From Chromatiales bacterium (GTDB lineage: Bacteria; Pseudomonadota; Gammaproteobacteria; CAMYNG01): 6,654 bases of DNA. Below, one piece after another: positions 1 through 6,148 of the stretch; within the stretch, counting starts at the first letter, position 1, and each line of letters begins with the position of its first letter. The notes under the pieces are model-generated. The model made no database searches. It had not been told where the DNA came from and was given only the letters and a program-made list of their open reading frames with translations. Where the stretch lies: positions 1-6,654 of the forward strand of contig JALSIK010000019.1 of NCBI GenBank assembly GCA_026990045.1, written 5' to 3'. Position numbers and translations under genes: made by a program.

Positions 1-297
1 CTCGGCGCCGGGGGCGAGCAGCAGGCGGGCCCGCACGCCGTCCAGCAGCCGCGCCAGCTCCGCCGCGGGCAGCAGGCTGGGGGTGCCGCCGCCCAGGAAC
101 ACCGTGCCCACGCGCCGGCCCCAGACCCGGGGCAGCTCGTGCTCCAGGTCGGCCAGCAGGGCGTCCACGTAGCGCGCCCACGGCGGCTCGTCCCGCACCG
201 GGTGGGAGTTGAAGTCGCAGTAGGGGCACTTGCGCGCGCACCACGGCAGGTGCAGGTACAGCGCCAGCGGCGGCGGGGCGGTGAACGAAGGGGACAT
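1..297 (-). CDS. hemW: HemW-like radical SAM haem chaperone, N-terminal part
   Basis: The first 99 residues of a radical SAM protein are present; the gene runs off the left edge. The [4Fe-4S]/SAM motif is C20-x3-C24-x2-C27 within a LYLHLPWC...KCPYCDFNSH context, and the SAM-binding GGGTPSLL follows at residues 69-76. Both match the HemW (former YggW) family. Position 29 is Phe, where true coproporphyrinogen dehydrogenase HemN has a fourth cysteine, so HemW is preferred over HemN. HemW family members bind haem and are thought to deliver it to respiratory enzymes in the cytoplasm or at the inner membrane. The ATG at 297 fits the usual short N-terminus and has a G-rich stretch just upstream. It lies 46 bp after the FHA gene. 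In enterobacteria rdgB and hemW are direct neighbours; here two genes separate them. Confidence 0.93.
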   Translation of the reverse strand, partial: MSPSFTAPPPLALYLHLPWCARKCPYCDFNSHPVRDEPPWARYVDALLADLEHELPRVWGRRVGTVFLGGGTPSLLPAAELARLLDGVRARLLLAPGAE

Positions 298-343
298 GCC
301 CCCATTATGCCGCTGGTGCCGGACCGGCGCGCCGCGGCCGCGG

Positions 344-1303
344 TCAGTCGCCGGTCTCCGCGGGCGCCAGGCGCCCGGCGGCGGCGAGGAATTCTTCCAC
401 CGCCACCGGCGCGGCCACGGCGAACCGGGGCGGCTTGAGGGTGTCGGAAAAGGCGAGGCGGGCGTGGTCCTGGTCGTGGATCACCCACAGGCCGCCGGCG
501 AAGAGGAGGGCCGCGGCCAGGGCGATGCCGCCGGCCACGCGCCACGCGCGCCGGCGCGGCAGGGTGGTGGCATAGCGCAGGTGGCCGTAGAGCAGCAGGG
601 CCAGCAGCACCACGCCCCAGAGGCCGCCCAGCCACAGGGCGGCGCCGTCCAGCATGAAGGCGAATTCGATGTACTCGGCCAGCGTCTCGGTGAGCATGTC
701 GGCCAGCAGGAAGCCGGCGGCGAAGCTGCCGTGCAGGGCGAAGTAGAAGCGGTGGGTCACCGCGCGGCTGGCCACGGACCAGGCCCCGGTCCAGGCCAGC
801 AGGCCCACGAACACCGGGGCCGCCTCCAGCAGCAGCTCGCCCGCGGTGGCTCGTTCCTCCAGGGACAGCACCTGGCGGGCCAGCATGACCCCGGCCAGCA
901 CCAGCCAGGTGAGCAGCAGCCCGGGCCAGGCGGAGAAGAACAGCACCAACGCCGCGGGCTTGGCGCGGTCCAGCACCGCCGCCGGCACGGGATGGTCGGG
1001 GAAGAACACCTGCAGCTCGGTGTGCCCCATGCGCAGGCGCGCGCCCGACTTGAGCCACAGGCTGTCCACGCGCTTGAGCGGCGCCACCGCGTACAGGCCG
1101 TTGTCGCTGTCCAGGTCGTGGGCGAACAGCCGTCCCTCGGCGTCGAAGTCCAGCTTCAGGTGCCGGGCCGAGACGTGGGGATCGTCGAGGATGATGTCAT
1201 TGTCGTAGCCGCGGCCGATGGTGGCGGGGAAGCGCGCCAGGCGGTGGCGCTGGCGCACCTTGCCGAAGCGGTCCAGCACTTCCACGACGATCATTCTTTC
1301 CAT
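344..1303 (-). CDS. FHA-domain integral membrane protein
   Basis: A 319-residue protein. Residues about 5-100 form a forkhead-associated (FHA) domain, the module that binds phosphothreonine peptides. Visible signatures are G30-R31, the S45-A-R47-H48 motif, and S66-D-N68-G69 further on. After it come about five hydrophobic helices (roughly 116-142, 160-178, 186-203, 218-240 and 254-276) and a 43-residue tail. If the FHA domain is cytoplasmic, five helices would put the tail in the periplasm. The ATG at 1303 is chosen because GGAGGG sits 6 nt upstream; a second in-frame ATG at 1294 would overlap the protease stop as ATGA but has a poorly spaced ribosome site. With the kinase and phosphatase genes nearby, it is a plausible phosphorylation-dependent docking protein of the inner membrane. 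I do not recognise the membrane part as any named family. Confidence 0.88.
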   Translation of the reverse strand: MERMIVVEVLDRFGKVRQRHRLARFPATIGRGYDNDIILDDPHVSARHLKLDFDAEGRLFAHDLDSDNGLYAVAPLKRVDSLWLKSGARLRMGHTELQVFFPDHPVPAAVLDRAKPAALVLFFSAWPGLLLTWLVLAGVMLARQVLSLEERATAGELLLEAAPVFVGLLAWTGAWSVASRAVTHRFYFALHGSFAAGFLLADMLTETLAEYIEFAFMLDGAALWLGGLWGVVLLALLLYGHLRYATTLPRRRAWRVAGGIALAAALLFAGGLWVIHDQDHARLAFSDTLKPPRFAVAAPVAVEEFLAAAGRLAPAETGD

Positions 1304-2556
1304 CCCAGGCCCTCCAGGTAGCGGGCGGCGAGGCGGCGGATGTTGTCGCGGCTGAAGCCGCGCAGGGCGAGCACGCTCTGCAGGCCGGTGGCGGGGCGGT
1401 CGAGGGTGGCGGTGTTGAGCACCGCGTCGAACAGGCCGGCCAGGCGCCGGTAACGGCGCAGGCACAGGGCGGCCTTGACGCGCAGGCCGTTGATGTCGAC
1501 GAAGTCGGTCTCGCAGTGAAAGCGGCCCACGTCGTCCTTGCGCCCGCCGCGCGGCGCCTCGGGGCTGGCGAAGTACTGCTCGAACAGGGCGTAGAAGTGC
1601 AGGCTGCCGATGCCGCGGCCCTTGAGGTAGGTGTGCTGGTAGCGCACGGTGCCGGTGCGCAGGCCGCTGCCCACGTAGATCCGGTGCTTGCTGCTGCAGG
1701 CGTAGGTGGTCTCGCTGTAGTAGAGCTCCTGCTCGGTGGTGGAGTCGCCCCAGCAGTCGAGCCCTTCCACCATGGCCGCCGGGACGCGGTAGGGTCCCAG
1801 GGTCTTGGTGGCCAGCGGCCGGGCCAGCAGGCGCGCGGTCACCCGGGCCTGGTGTGCCAGCAGTTGCCGGCGCACCCGTTCCAGCAGGACTTCCGGGGCC
1901 GGGGGGACCGCGGGCAGCGCCTCCGTGAGGCGCCGCACGAAGGCCGCCGGCACCAGGAAGCCGATCTGGTTGCCGGCGGTGGCCACGTTGACCCCCACCA
2001 CCTCGCCGCGGGCGTCGATGGTGGGGCCGCCGCTCATGCCCGGGTTGAGGGAGCCGGTGAGGTGGATGCGCCGGTGCAGGCTGTCGTCCACGTAGCCGTT
2101 GTACGTGCCCTCGACGATGGTCATGCCCAGGTCGTGGGGATTGCCCAGGGAGTACATGCGGGTGCCCTTGTGCACCGGCTTCGCGCGCACGGCCAGGTGC
2201 GGCGTGCCGCGGCGGCCGGTGGCCAGCACCGCGAGATCGTTGACCACGTCCACCGCCAGCACCCGCGCCGGCGCCGGTTGCCCGCCCTCGGCCTCCACCA
2301 CCTCGGCCCGGTACTGCTCCGGGTACAGGATCATGCGCGAGACCACGTGGTAGTTGGTGACCACGTGGCCGTTTTCATCGACGTAGAAGCCGGAACCGAT
2401 GACGCTGCGCGCGTTGGAGTCGGTGTCGATGATGCGCACCTGCAGCAGCCGGTCCTTGAACCGCTCGTAGACCTCCTGGGTGGACTGGGCGGCCGCCGCC
2501 GTCCAGCCGGCGGCGGCCAGCCACAGGACCAGGCGGGCGAGGCGGCGCGGGTTCAC
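1291..2556 (-). CDS. Secreted trypsin-like (S1C/HtrA-type) serine protease, no PDZ, Cys-containing C-terminal domain
   Basis: A 421-residue protein read from a GTG start. Residues 1-23 look like a Sec signal peptide: a basic RRLAR segment, a hydrophobic core, then an alanine run before Gln24. A periplasmic location is therefore likely. Residues about 28-215 form a chymotrypsin-fold domain with the triad H70 (TNYH), D107 (VNDLAV) and S175 (PGMSGGP). The remaining 200 or so residues show no PDZ signature, unlike DegP/DegS. They contain cysteines at 268, 287, 348 and 365, which could form two disulphides, and aromatic-rich segments at 278-330. I do not recognise this C-terminal domain. The start codon overlaps the rdgB stop by 4 nt (GTGA) and has no evident Shine-Dalgarno, suggesting translational coupling; the signal peptide beginning at this codon supports the choice. 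Substrate unknown. The name DegP or DegQ would not be justified. Confidence 0.88.
   Translation of the reverse strand: MNPRRLARLVLWLAAAGWTAAAAQSTQEVYERFKDRLLQVRIIDTDSNARSVIGSGFYVDENGHVVTNYHVVSRMILYPEQYRAEVVEAEGGQPAPARVLAVDVVNDLAVLATGRRGTPHLAVRAKPVHKGTRMYSLGNPHDLGMTIVEGTYNGYVDDSLHRRIHLTGSLNPGMSGGPTIDARGEVVGVNVATAGNQIGFLVPAAFVRRLTEALPAVPPAPEVLLERVRRQLLAHQARVTARLLARPLATKTLGPYRVPAAMVEGLDCWGDSTTEQELYYSETTYACSSKHRIYVGSGLRTGTVRYQHTYLKGRGIGSLHFYALFEQYFASPEAPRGGRKDDVGRFHCETDFVDINGLRVKAALCLRRYRRLAGLFDAVLNTATLDRPATGLQSVLALRGFSRDNIRRLAARYLEGLGWKE
1310..1315 (-). promoter_or_regulatory. Shine-Dalgarno site of the FHA gene
   Basis: On the minus strand GGAGGG lies 6 nt before the ATG at 1303, inside the last codons of the protease gene. 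It favours this start over the in-frame ATG at 1294, and makes the two genes overlap by 13 nt. Confidence 0.6.
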
Positions 2557-3176
2557 GGCGTGGCGGCGGCCCCGGGCGGGAAGTGCACCTCCGGCAGCCG
2601 CTCCAGCAGGCAGGCCATGGCGCGGCCGCGGTGGCTGAGCCGGTTCTTCTCCTCCGCCGGCAGCTCGGCCGCAGTGCAGCCCCTTTCGGGGACGAGGAAC
2701 ACCGGGTCGTAGCCGAAGCCGGACTCGCCCCGCGGGGCGGTGGTGATGCTTCCGGCCCAGGTGCCCTGGCAGATGAGGGGTACCGGGTCGGCGGCGTGGC
2801 GCATGAGCACCAGCAGGCACTGGAAGCGGGCACTGCGCCCGGCCTCGGGCACCCCGTCCAGGGCGTCGAGCAGCTTGCGCAGGTTGTCGGCGTCGGAGGC
2901 GCCGGGCCCGGCGTAACGCGCCGAGTGGATGCCCGGCTGGCCGCGCAGGGCGTCCACCTCCAGCCCCGAGTCGTCGGCCAGGGCCGGCAGGCCGGTGTGG
3001 GCGCAGGCGTTGCGGGCCTTGAGGATGGCGTTCTCCACGAAGGTGAGCCCGGTCTCCTCCACCTCGGGCACGCCGAGGGCCGACTGGGGCACCACCTCCA
3101 GGCCGCTGCCGGCCAGGAGCTGGCCCAGCTCCCGCGCCTTGCCCGGGTTGTTGCTGGCCAGCACCACCCGCCTCAT
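2553..3176 (-). CDS. rdgB: RdgB/HAM1 dITP/XTP pyrophosphatase
   Basis: A 207-residue cytoplasmic enzyme that hydrolyses dITP, ITP and XTP to monophosphate plus pyrophosphate, keeping deaminated purines out of nucleic acids. Family motifs are all present: SNNPGK at 8-13, EETGLTFVENAILKA at 40-54, the catalytic ADDSGLEVDAL at 67-77 (D69 expected as general base), FGYDPVF at 154-160 and SHRG at 181-184. Length and residue numbering through the catalytic site coincide with the E. coli protein as I recall it. The ATG overlaps the rph stop as ATGA, and its own stop overlaps the protease GTG, so it is embedded in a tightly coupled operon. The last 8 or so residues (PPGAAATP) are a low-complexity extension. 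Confidence 0.97.
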   Translation of the reverse strand: MRRVVLASNNPGKARELGQLLAGSGLEVVPQSALGVPEVEETGLTFVENAILKARNACAHTGLPALADDSGLEVDALRGQPGIHSARYAGPGASDADNLRKLLDALDGVPEAGRSARFQCLLVLMRHAADPVPLICQGTWAGSITTAPRGESGFGYDPVFLVPERGCTAAELPAEEKNRLSHRGRAMACLLERLPEVHFPPGAAATP

Positions 3177-3907
3177 GTGGTGACGCCGTCCTGCTCCGCC
3201 AGCGCCGCGCGCTGCATGTCCGCCAGGCAGGCGATGCCGGTGCGGGCCAGGGCCAGCATGGCCTGCAGCGCCGCCTCGCCGAAGGGCTCGCCCTCGGCGG
3301 TGCCCTGGATCTCGATGTAGCGGCCGGCGTCGGTCATGACCACGTTCATGTCGGTGTCGCAGGCCGAGTCCTCGGCGTAGTCCAGGTCCAGCACCGGGGT
3401 GCCCTGGTACAGCCCCACCGAGACCGAGGCCACCTGGTGGCGCATGGGGTCCTCCGCGATCATGCCCTGCTCCAGCATGTGGGCCACGGCGTCGGCCAGG
3501 GCCACCCAGCCGCCGGTGATGGCCGCGGTGCGGGTGCCGCCGTCGGCCTGGATCACGTCGCAGTCCAGGGTGATGGTGTGCCCGTCCAGCCGGGTCAGGT
3601 CCACCGCCGCGCGCAGGGAGCGGCCGATGAGGCGCTGGATCTCCATGGTGCGCCCGCCCTGGCGCCCGCGCGCCGCCTCCCGCCCGGTGCGGGTTCCGGT
3701 GGCGCGGGGCAGCATGCCGTACTCGGCGGTGACCCAGCCCTGGCCGCTGTCGCGCAGGAAGCCGGGGACCTTCGCCTCCACCGTGGCGGTGCAGATGACC
3801 CGGGTGTCGCCGAATTCCACCAGCACCGAGCCCTCGGCGTGGCGGGTGTAGCGGCGGGTGAAACGAATGGGGCGCAGTTCGTCGGGCGCGCGTCCGCTGG
3901 GGCGCAT
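3173..3907 (-). CDS. rph: RNase PH, tRNA 3'-end phosphorolytic exoribonuclease
   Basis: A 244-residue enzyme that trims tRNA precursors from the 3' end using phosphate and releases nucleoside diphosphates; the family assembles as a hexameric ring. The N-terminus MRPSGR followed by HAEGSVLVEFGDT matches the usual start. R86 (GGRTMEI) and R126 (GGTRTA) correspond to the known tRNA/phosphate-binding arginines, and D180 and D186 (EDSACDTD) to the catalytic metal-binding pair. No truncation is visible: the C-terminus is only a few residues beyond the typical 238, unlike the frameshifted rph of some E. coli K-12 strains. The start ATG is preceded by AAGGA with short spacing. A separate promoter-like motif lies in the 44-bp gap upstream, so rph may be transcribed independently of the kinase and phosphatase. 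Confidence 0.97.
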   Translation of the reverse strand: MRPSGRAPDELRPIRFTRRYTRHAEGSVLVEFGDTRVICTATVEAKVPGFLRDSGQGWVTAEYGMLPRATGTRTGREAARGRQGGRTMEIQRLIGRSLRAAVDLTRLDGHTITLDCDVIQADGGTRTAAITGGWVALADAVAHMLEQGMIAEDPMRHQVASVSVGLYQGTPVLDLDYAEDSACDTDMNVVMTDAGRYIEIQGTAEGEPFGEAALQAMLALARTGIACLADMQRAALAEQDGVTT

Positions 3908-3945
3908 GGATCCGATCCTTGTTCCGGGTGAATGGCAGGCGAGCG

Positions 3946-3954
3946 ATTATATCA
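3946..3954 (-). promoter_or_regulatory. Candidate extended -10 promoter for rph-rdgB
   Basis: On the minus strand the sequence TGATATAAT is a perfect consensus -10 (TATAAT) preceded by the extended TGn element. It is the only AT-rich island in a GC-rich neighbourhood and ends about 38 nt before the rph ATG. The TGA of the motif is also the stop codon of the phosphatase gene. No -35 hexamer can be seen 16-18 nt upstream, which extended -10 promoters can tolerate. Chance is possible but unlikely given the local composition. Confidence 0.5.
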
Positions 3955-4857
3955 CCGGCCCGGGCCCGACCCCCCGGCCTCGTCCATCTCGTGGCCGTAC
4001 TCGTCCAGGGCGCGCTCGATCTCGTCGATGGCGCGGTCCAGGCTGTCGGCGGGCCGCGGGCGCGGCGGGGCCTTGGCCGCCGGTGCCGGCTCGCCGCGGC
4101 TGCGCAGGCGCACCACCCGCAGGGCGATGGCGGAGACGTTGTCGCTGTGGGGGTAGGCGTTCTGCTCCGCGCGCTCGGCCAGCTTGTCCAGCGAGTCCTT
4201 CAGCGGCCGCTCCGACAGCACCGCGCCCAGCTGGGCGTCGTCCAGCGGCTCCCACAGGCCGTCGGAGCACAGCAACAGGACGTCGTCCTCCTGCAGCTTC
4301 ACGCCGTGGCTCACCGTCAGCTCCGGCTCCTTCTTGGTCTGGCCGATGCACTGGGTGAGATAGCTGCGCATGGGGTGGTCCTGGCGGTTCTCCAGCGAGA
4401 GCTGGCCCTGCTGGTAGAGTTCCTCCACGTAGGAGTGGTCGCTGGTGCGGTACAGCGACAGGCCGTTGCGGAACAGGTAGAAGCGGCTGTCGCCGGCGTG
4501 GGCCCACCAGGCGGTCCCGTTCTGTACCAGGCACAGCACCGCGGTGGTGGCGGGATGGATGGGCGGATCGGAGCGCCGGCCCAGCTTGACCACCGCGGCA
4601 TGGGCCAGCTTGAGGGTGACGAACAGGAACTGCTCCGGCCGGGCGACCGGCAGCGCCGCGTGCTCGAAGCGCTCGCCGGCGATCTTCACCAGGGTCTCGG
4701 CGGCCAGCTCGCCGCCCTCCTTGCCGCCCAGGCCGTCGCCCAGCACCAGCAACAGGATGCCGTCGCGCTCCAGCACCGCCAGCCGGTCCTGGTTCACCTC
4801 GCGGTTGCCCAGGCGGCTGGTGCGGGACAGCTCGTACTCCAGGTGGACGGTGGCCAT
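3952..4857 (-). CDS. PP2C-family Ser/Thr protein phosphatase
   Basis: A 301-residue soluble protein of the bacterial PP2C (PPM, Stp/PrpC-like) family, which removes phosphate from phospho-Ser/Thr using Mn2+ or Mg2+. Motifs in order: NRE-VNQD at 18-24, LGDGLGGKEGG at 39-49 (D41/G42 metal ligands), AHAGDSR at 119-125, CSDGLWE at 197-203 (D199) and DNVSAI at 239-244 (D239). All expected metal ligands are present, so it should be active. Residues about 252-270 are a Pro/Ala/Arg linker, followed by an acidic, probably helical tail (271-293) that is not part of the catalytic core and could be a docking segment. The ATG lies only 3 bp after the kinase stop, with GGAGGG 8 nt upstream (4866-4871) inside the kinase gene. 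Kinase and phosphatase are thus almost certainly co-expressed and likely act on the same targets. Confidence 0.95.
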   Translation of the reverse strand: MATVHLEYELSRTSRLGNREVNQDRLAVLERDGILLLVLGDGLGGKEGGELAAETLVKIAGERFEHAALPVARPEQFLFVTLKLAHAAVVKLGRRSDPPIHPATTAVLCLVQNGTAWWAHAGDSRFYLFRNGLSLYRTSDHSYVEELYQQGQLSLENRQDHPMRSYLTQCIGQTKKEPELTVSHGVKLQEDDVLLLCSDGLWEPLDDAQLGAVLSERPLKDSLDKLAERAEQNAYPHSDNVSAIALRVVRLRSRGEPAPAAKAPPRPRPADSLDRAIDEIERALDEYGHEMDEAGGSGPGR

Positions 4858-4860
4858 GCC

Positions 4861-5799
4861 TCACACCCTCCGGAACCAGCCCCCGGTGCGCTGCAGGTCG
4901 GCTGGCTCCGACGGCCGGCGCTCCAGGGCCTCGACGAGGGCCTCCACCCGCTGCGGCCGCAGCAGGGGATCCACCTCCATGGCCCAGTCGATGGCCTCCA
5001 GCAGCTCGACCGAGTAGCGCTTGCGGAAGGCCTGTGCCGCCGGGCGCATGGTGTCGCGCTCGCGCCGGTCCACCGACGAGGGCGGGGTCTTGCCGTCGAT
5101 GCAGGTGCGCATGGTGGCGCCCACGGCGTAGATGTCGGTCCACGGGCCCACGTAGCCGCCGGGATCGAGCTGCTCGATGGGGGAATAACCCGGCGTCACC
5201 ACCTGGCTCGACTGGTACTGGCGCGTGGCCATCATCTCGTGCACCGCGCCGAAGTCCAGCAGCAGCGGGTTGCCGCCGGGGCGCAGGTGGATATTGCCCG
5301 GCTTGATGTCCAGGTGCAGGAGCCCCTGGGAATGGATGGCGCGCAGGCCGTCCAGCAGGGGCAGGAACACGGTGCGCAGGAAGGTCTCGCTGAGGTTGCG
5401 CTTGTGCTTCTTTATATAAGCGTGCAGGTTCACCCCCTCCTCGTACGCCATGACCATGTACACCGTGCCGTTGGCGCGGAAGAAGTTGGTCACGTTGACG
5501 ATGTTGGGATGCTTGAGCGTGGCCAGGGTGCTGGCTTCCTGGAAGAACAGCCGCTTGCCCTGGGCAAAGCGCTCCACGCTGCCCTCGTCCACCGCCGCCA
5601 CGAAGTGGCTGGGCCCGCGCACCGCGAGCCGGGCCGGCATGTACTCCTTGATCACCACCGCCGCCCGGGTCCGCTCGTCGCGGGCGCGGTAGACGATGCT
5701 GAAGCCGCCGCCACCGATGACCTCCTCGATGACGTAGTGTTCCAGCCGGGTGCCGGGGGGGAGTTGGGTCTGTGCGGTCTTCAAGGGACTGGTTGCCAT
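4861..5799 (-). CDS. Hanks-type Ser/Thr protein kinase (soluble, non-RD)
   Basis: A 312-residue eukaryotic-like kinase; adding a possible GTG start at 5814 would give 317. Numbering from that GTG: the Gly-rich loop GGGGFSIVY is at 34-42, the ATP-binding lysine is K56 (VIKEY), and the paired glutamate is probably E93. The catalytic loop HLDIKPGNI is at 167-175 with D169, the metal-binding DFG is at 187-189, and the activation-segment end TPGYSPIEQ is at 207-215. The catalytic loop has Leu instead of Arg before the Asp, so it is non-RD and may not need activation-loop phosphorylation in the usual way. No transmembrane helix or PASTA-type sensor is visible: the catalytic domain is followed only by about 30 residues, so the enzyme should be cytoplasmic. 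The ATG at 5799 is preferred because a -10-like element at 5833-5841 would leave almost no leader for the GTG, but neither start has a good Shine-Dalgarno. It heads the operon. Confidence 0.93.
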   Translation of the reverse strand: MATSPLKTAQTQLPPGTRLEHYVIEEVIGGGGFSIVYRARDERTRAAVVIKEYMPARLAVRGPSHFVAAVDEGSVERFAQGKRLFFQEASTLATLKHPNIVNVTNFFRANGTVYMVMAYEEGVNLHAYIKKHKRNLSETFLRTVFLPLLDGLRAIHSQGLLHLDIKPGNIHLRPGGNPLLLDFGAVHEMMATRQYQSSQVVTPGYSPIEQLDPGGYVGPWTDIYAVGATMRTCIDGKTPPSSVDRRERDTMRPAAQAFRKRYSVELLEAIDWAMEVDPLLRPQRVEALVEALERRPSEPADLQRTGGWFRRV

Positions 5800-5832
5800 G
5801 GGCGGCCGTCGCACCCCGCGGAGGCGGGGCCA

Positions 5833-5841
5833 AGATTACCA
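5833..5841 (-). promoter_or_regulatory. Candidate extended -10 for the kinase operon
   Basis: TGGTAATCT on the minus strand resembles an extended -10 (TGn plus TAATCT, four of six consensus bases). It would start transcription near 5826, about 27 nt before the ATG at 5799. No convincing -35 is found at the right distance, so this is a weak call. Confidence 0.3.
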
Positions 5842-5956
5842 CAGCGCCGTCGCCGGCCGTGGTTTCGACGCCGGTTCAGGGTATCATTGGGCGCCACGGC
5901 CCGGCGTGATCCAGACGGCACCTTTCGGGGTGAGTCGGCCGCCCGGTCGCCCAACT

Positions 5957-6115
5957 TTAGCAGGCTGTTGAAAAACAGCCTGATAAGGCGGGGCAGGGAT
6001 GCCCCGCCCGCGAATCAAGCGTGTAAACGCTTGATTCGGCGTAGCCGAACCCGGACCTGCGCCGGGTTCGGCGCGTTGAAAAAGGCCAGGACGGCCTTTT
6101 TCAACATCCTATTAG
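5957..6115. mobile_element. MITE-like element made of five tandem perfect hairpins
   Basis: Five perfect inverted repeats follow each other with 2-5 nt between them. H1 is 5961-5969/5974-5982 (9 bp, GAAA loop). H2 is 5987-5994/6001-6008 (8 bp). H3 is 6011-6021/6028-6038 (11 bp). H4 is 6044-6054/6062-6072 (11 bp). H5 is 6075-6087/6093-6105 (13 bp). So 104 of 145 bases are in perfect stems. The ends form imperfect terminal inverted repeats: CAGGCTGTTGAAAAA at 5961-5975 and the complement of TAGGATGTTGAAAAA at 6097-6111, 13 of 15 identical. TTAG flanks both sides (5957-5960 and 6112-6115), a possible 4-bp target duplication. There is no transposase, so any movement would need one in trans. Termini of the type GTTGAAAAA are, from memory, common in insertion-sequence ends and short repeats of proteobacteria; I cannot assign a family. 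A static, REP-like structured repeat is the alternative. Confidence 0.6.
6075..6105. terminator. Possible bidirectional terminator (hairpin 5)
   Basis: A 13-bp stem with a 5-nt AGGAC loop places an A-tract on one arm and a T-tract on the other, with GGCC next to the loop. On either strand a GC stem is followed by TTTTT, the layout of a bidirectional intrinsic terminator. The GC part is only 4 bp, so strength is uncertain. It would insulate the kinase operon from uvrB readthrough. Confidence 0.35.
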
Positions 6116-6121
6116 AATAGG
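6108..6121. repeat. 14-bp palindrome next to the hairpin element
   Basis: CCTATT-AG-AATAGG is a perfect 6-bp inverted repeat with a 2-bp centre. It straddles the right edge of the hairpin element and is AT-rich against a GC-rich background. The 2-nt centre is too short for a good RNA hairpin, so it suits a dimer-binding site, or it is an insertion-site remnant. Confidence 0.35.
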
Positions 6122-6148
6122 CAGTGTGACCGGAGGTTGCAGGAGGCC

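Noticed and set aside
1..297. Oxygen-independent coproporphyrinogen III dehydrogenase HemN
   Set aside because: The fourth cysteine of the HemN CX3CX2CXC motif is Phe here, and the flanking sequence matches HemW.
230..2712. Long plus-strand frames opposite the FHA and protease genes
   Set aside because: Low-complexity Gly/Gln/His/Val translations with no recognisable domains, opposite genes with clear signatures.
2557..2820. Upstream extension of the protease to an ATG near 2820
   Set aside because: It would add 88 Pro/Arg/Ala-rich residues fully inside rdgB and bury the signal peptide. The GTG at 2556 starts directly before the signal peptide.
3947..5842. A 631-codon minus-strand frame covering kinase and phosphatase
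   Set aside because: Its translation is Pro/Arg/Gly-rich with no motifs, while the kinase and phosphatase frames carry all their catalytic residues. It is an alternative-frame artefact.
5859..5887. Plus-strand promoter with TATCAT as -10, pointing toward uvrB
   Set aside because: No -35 at 15-18 nt and no plus-strand gene downstream. It may be a relic of a lost divergent gene, but nothing in the window shows this.
5961..6105. CRISPR array or tandem repeat
   Set aside because: The five palindromes differ in sequence and length, and there are no constant repeats separated by unique spacers.
3919..6120. A 733-codon open reading frame on the plus strand
   Set aside because: It lies opposite the well-supported kinase and phosphatase genes, is rich in Ala/Gly/Gln/His/Val repeats without family motifs, and runs through the hairpin block. 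Long antisense frames are expected at this GC content.
6114..6145. Minus-strand promoter with TATTCT as -10 and CTGCAA as -35
   Set aside because: Only four and three of six consensus bases match, and transcripts would run at once into the hairpin block.
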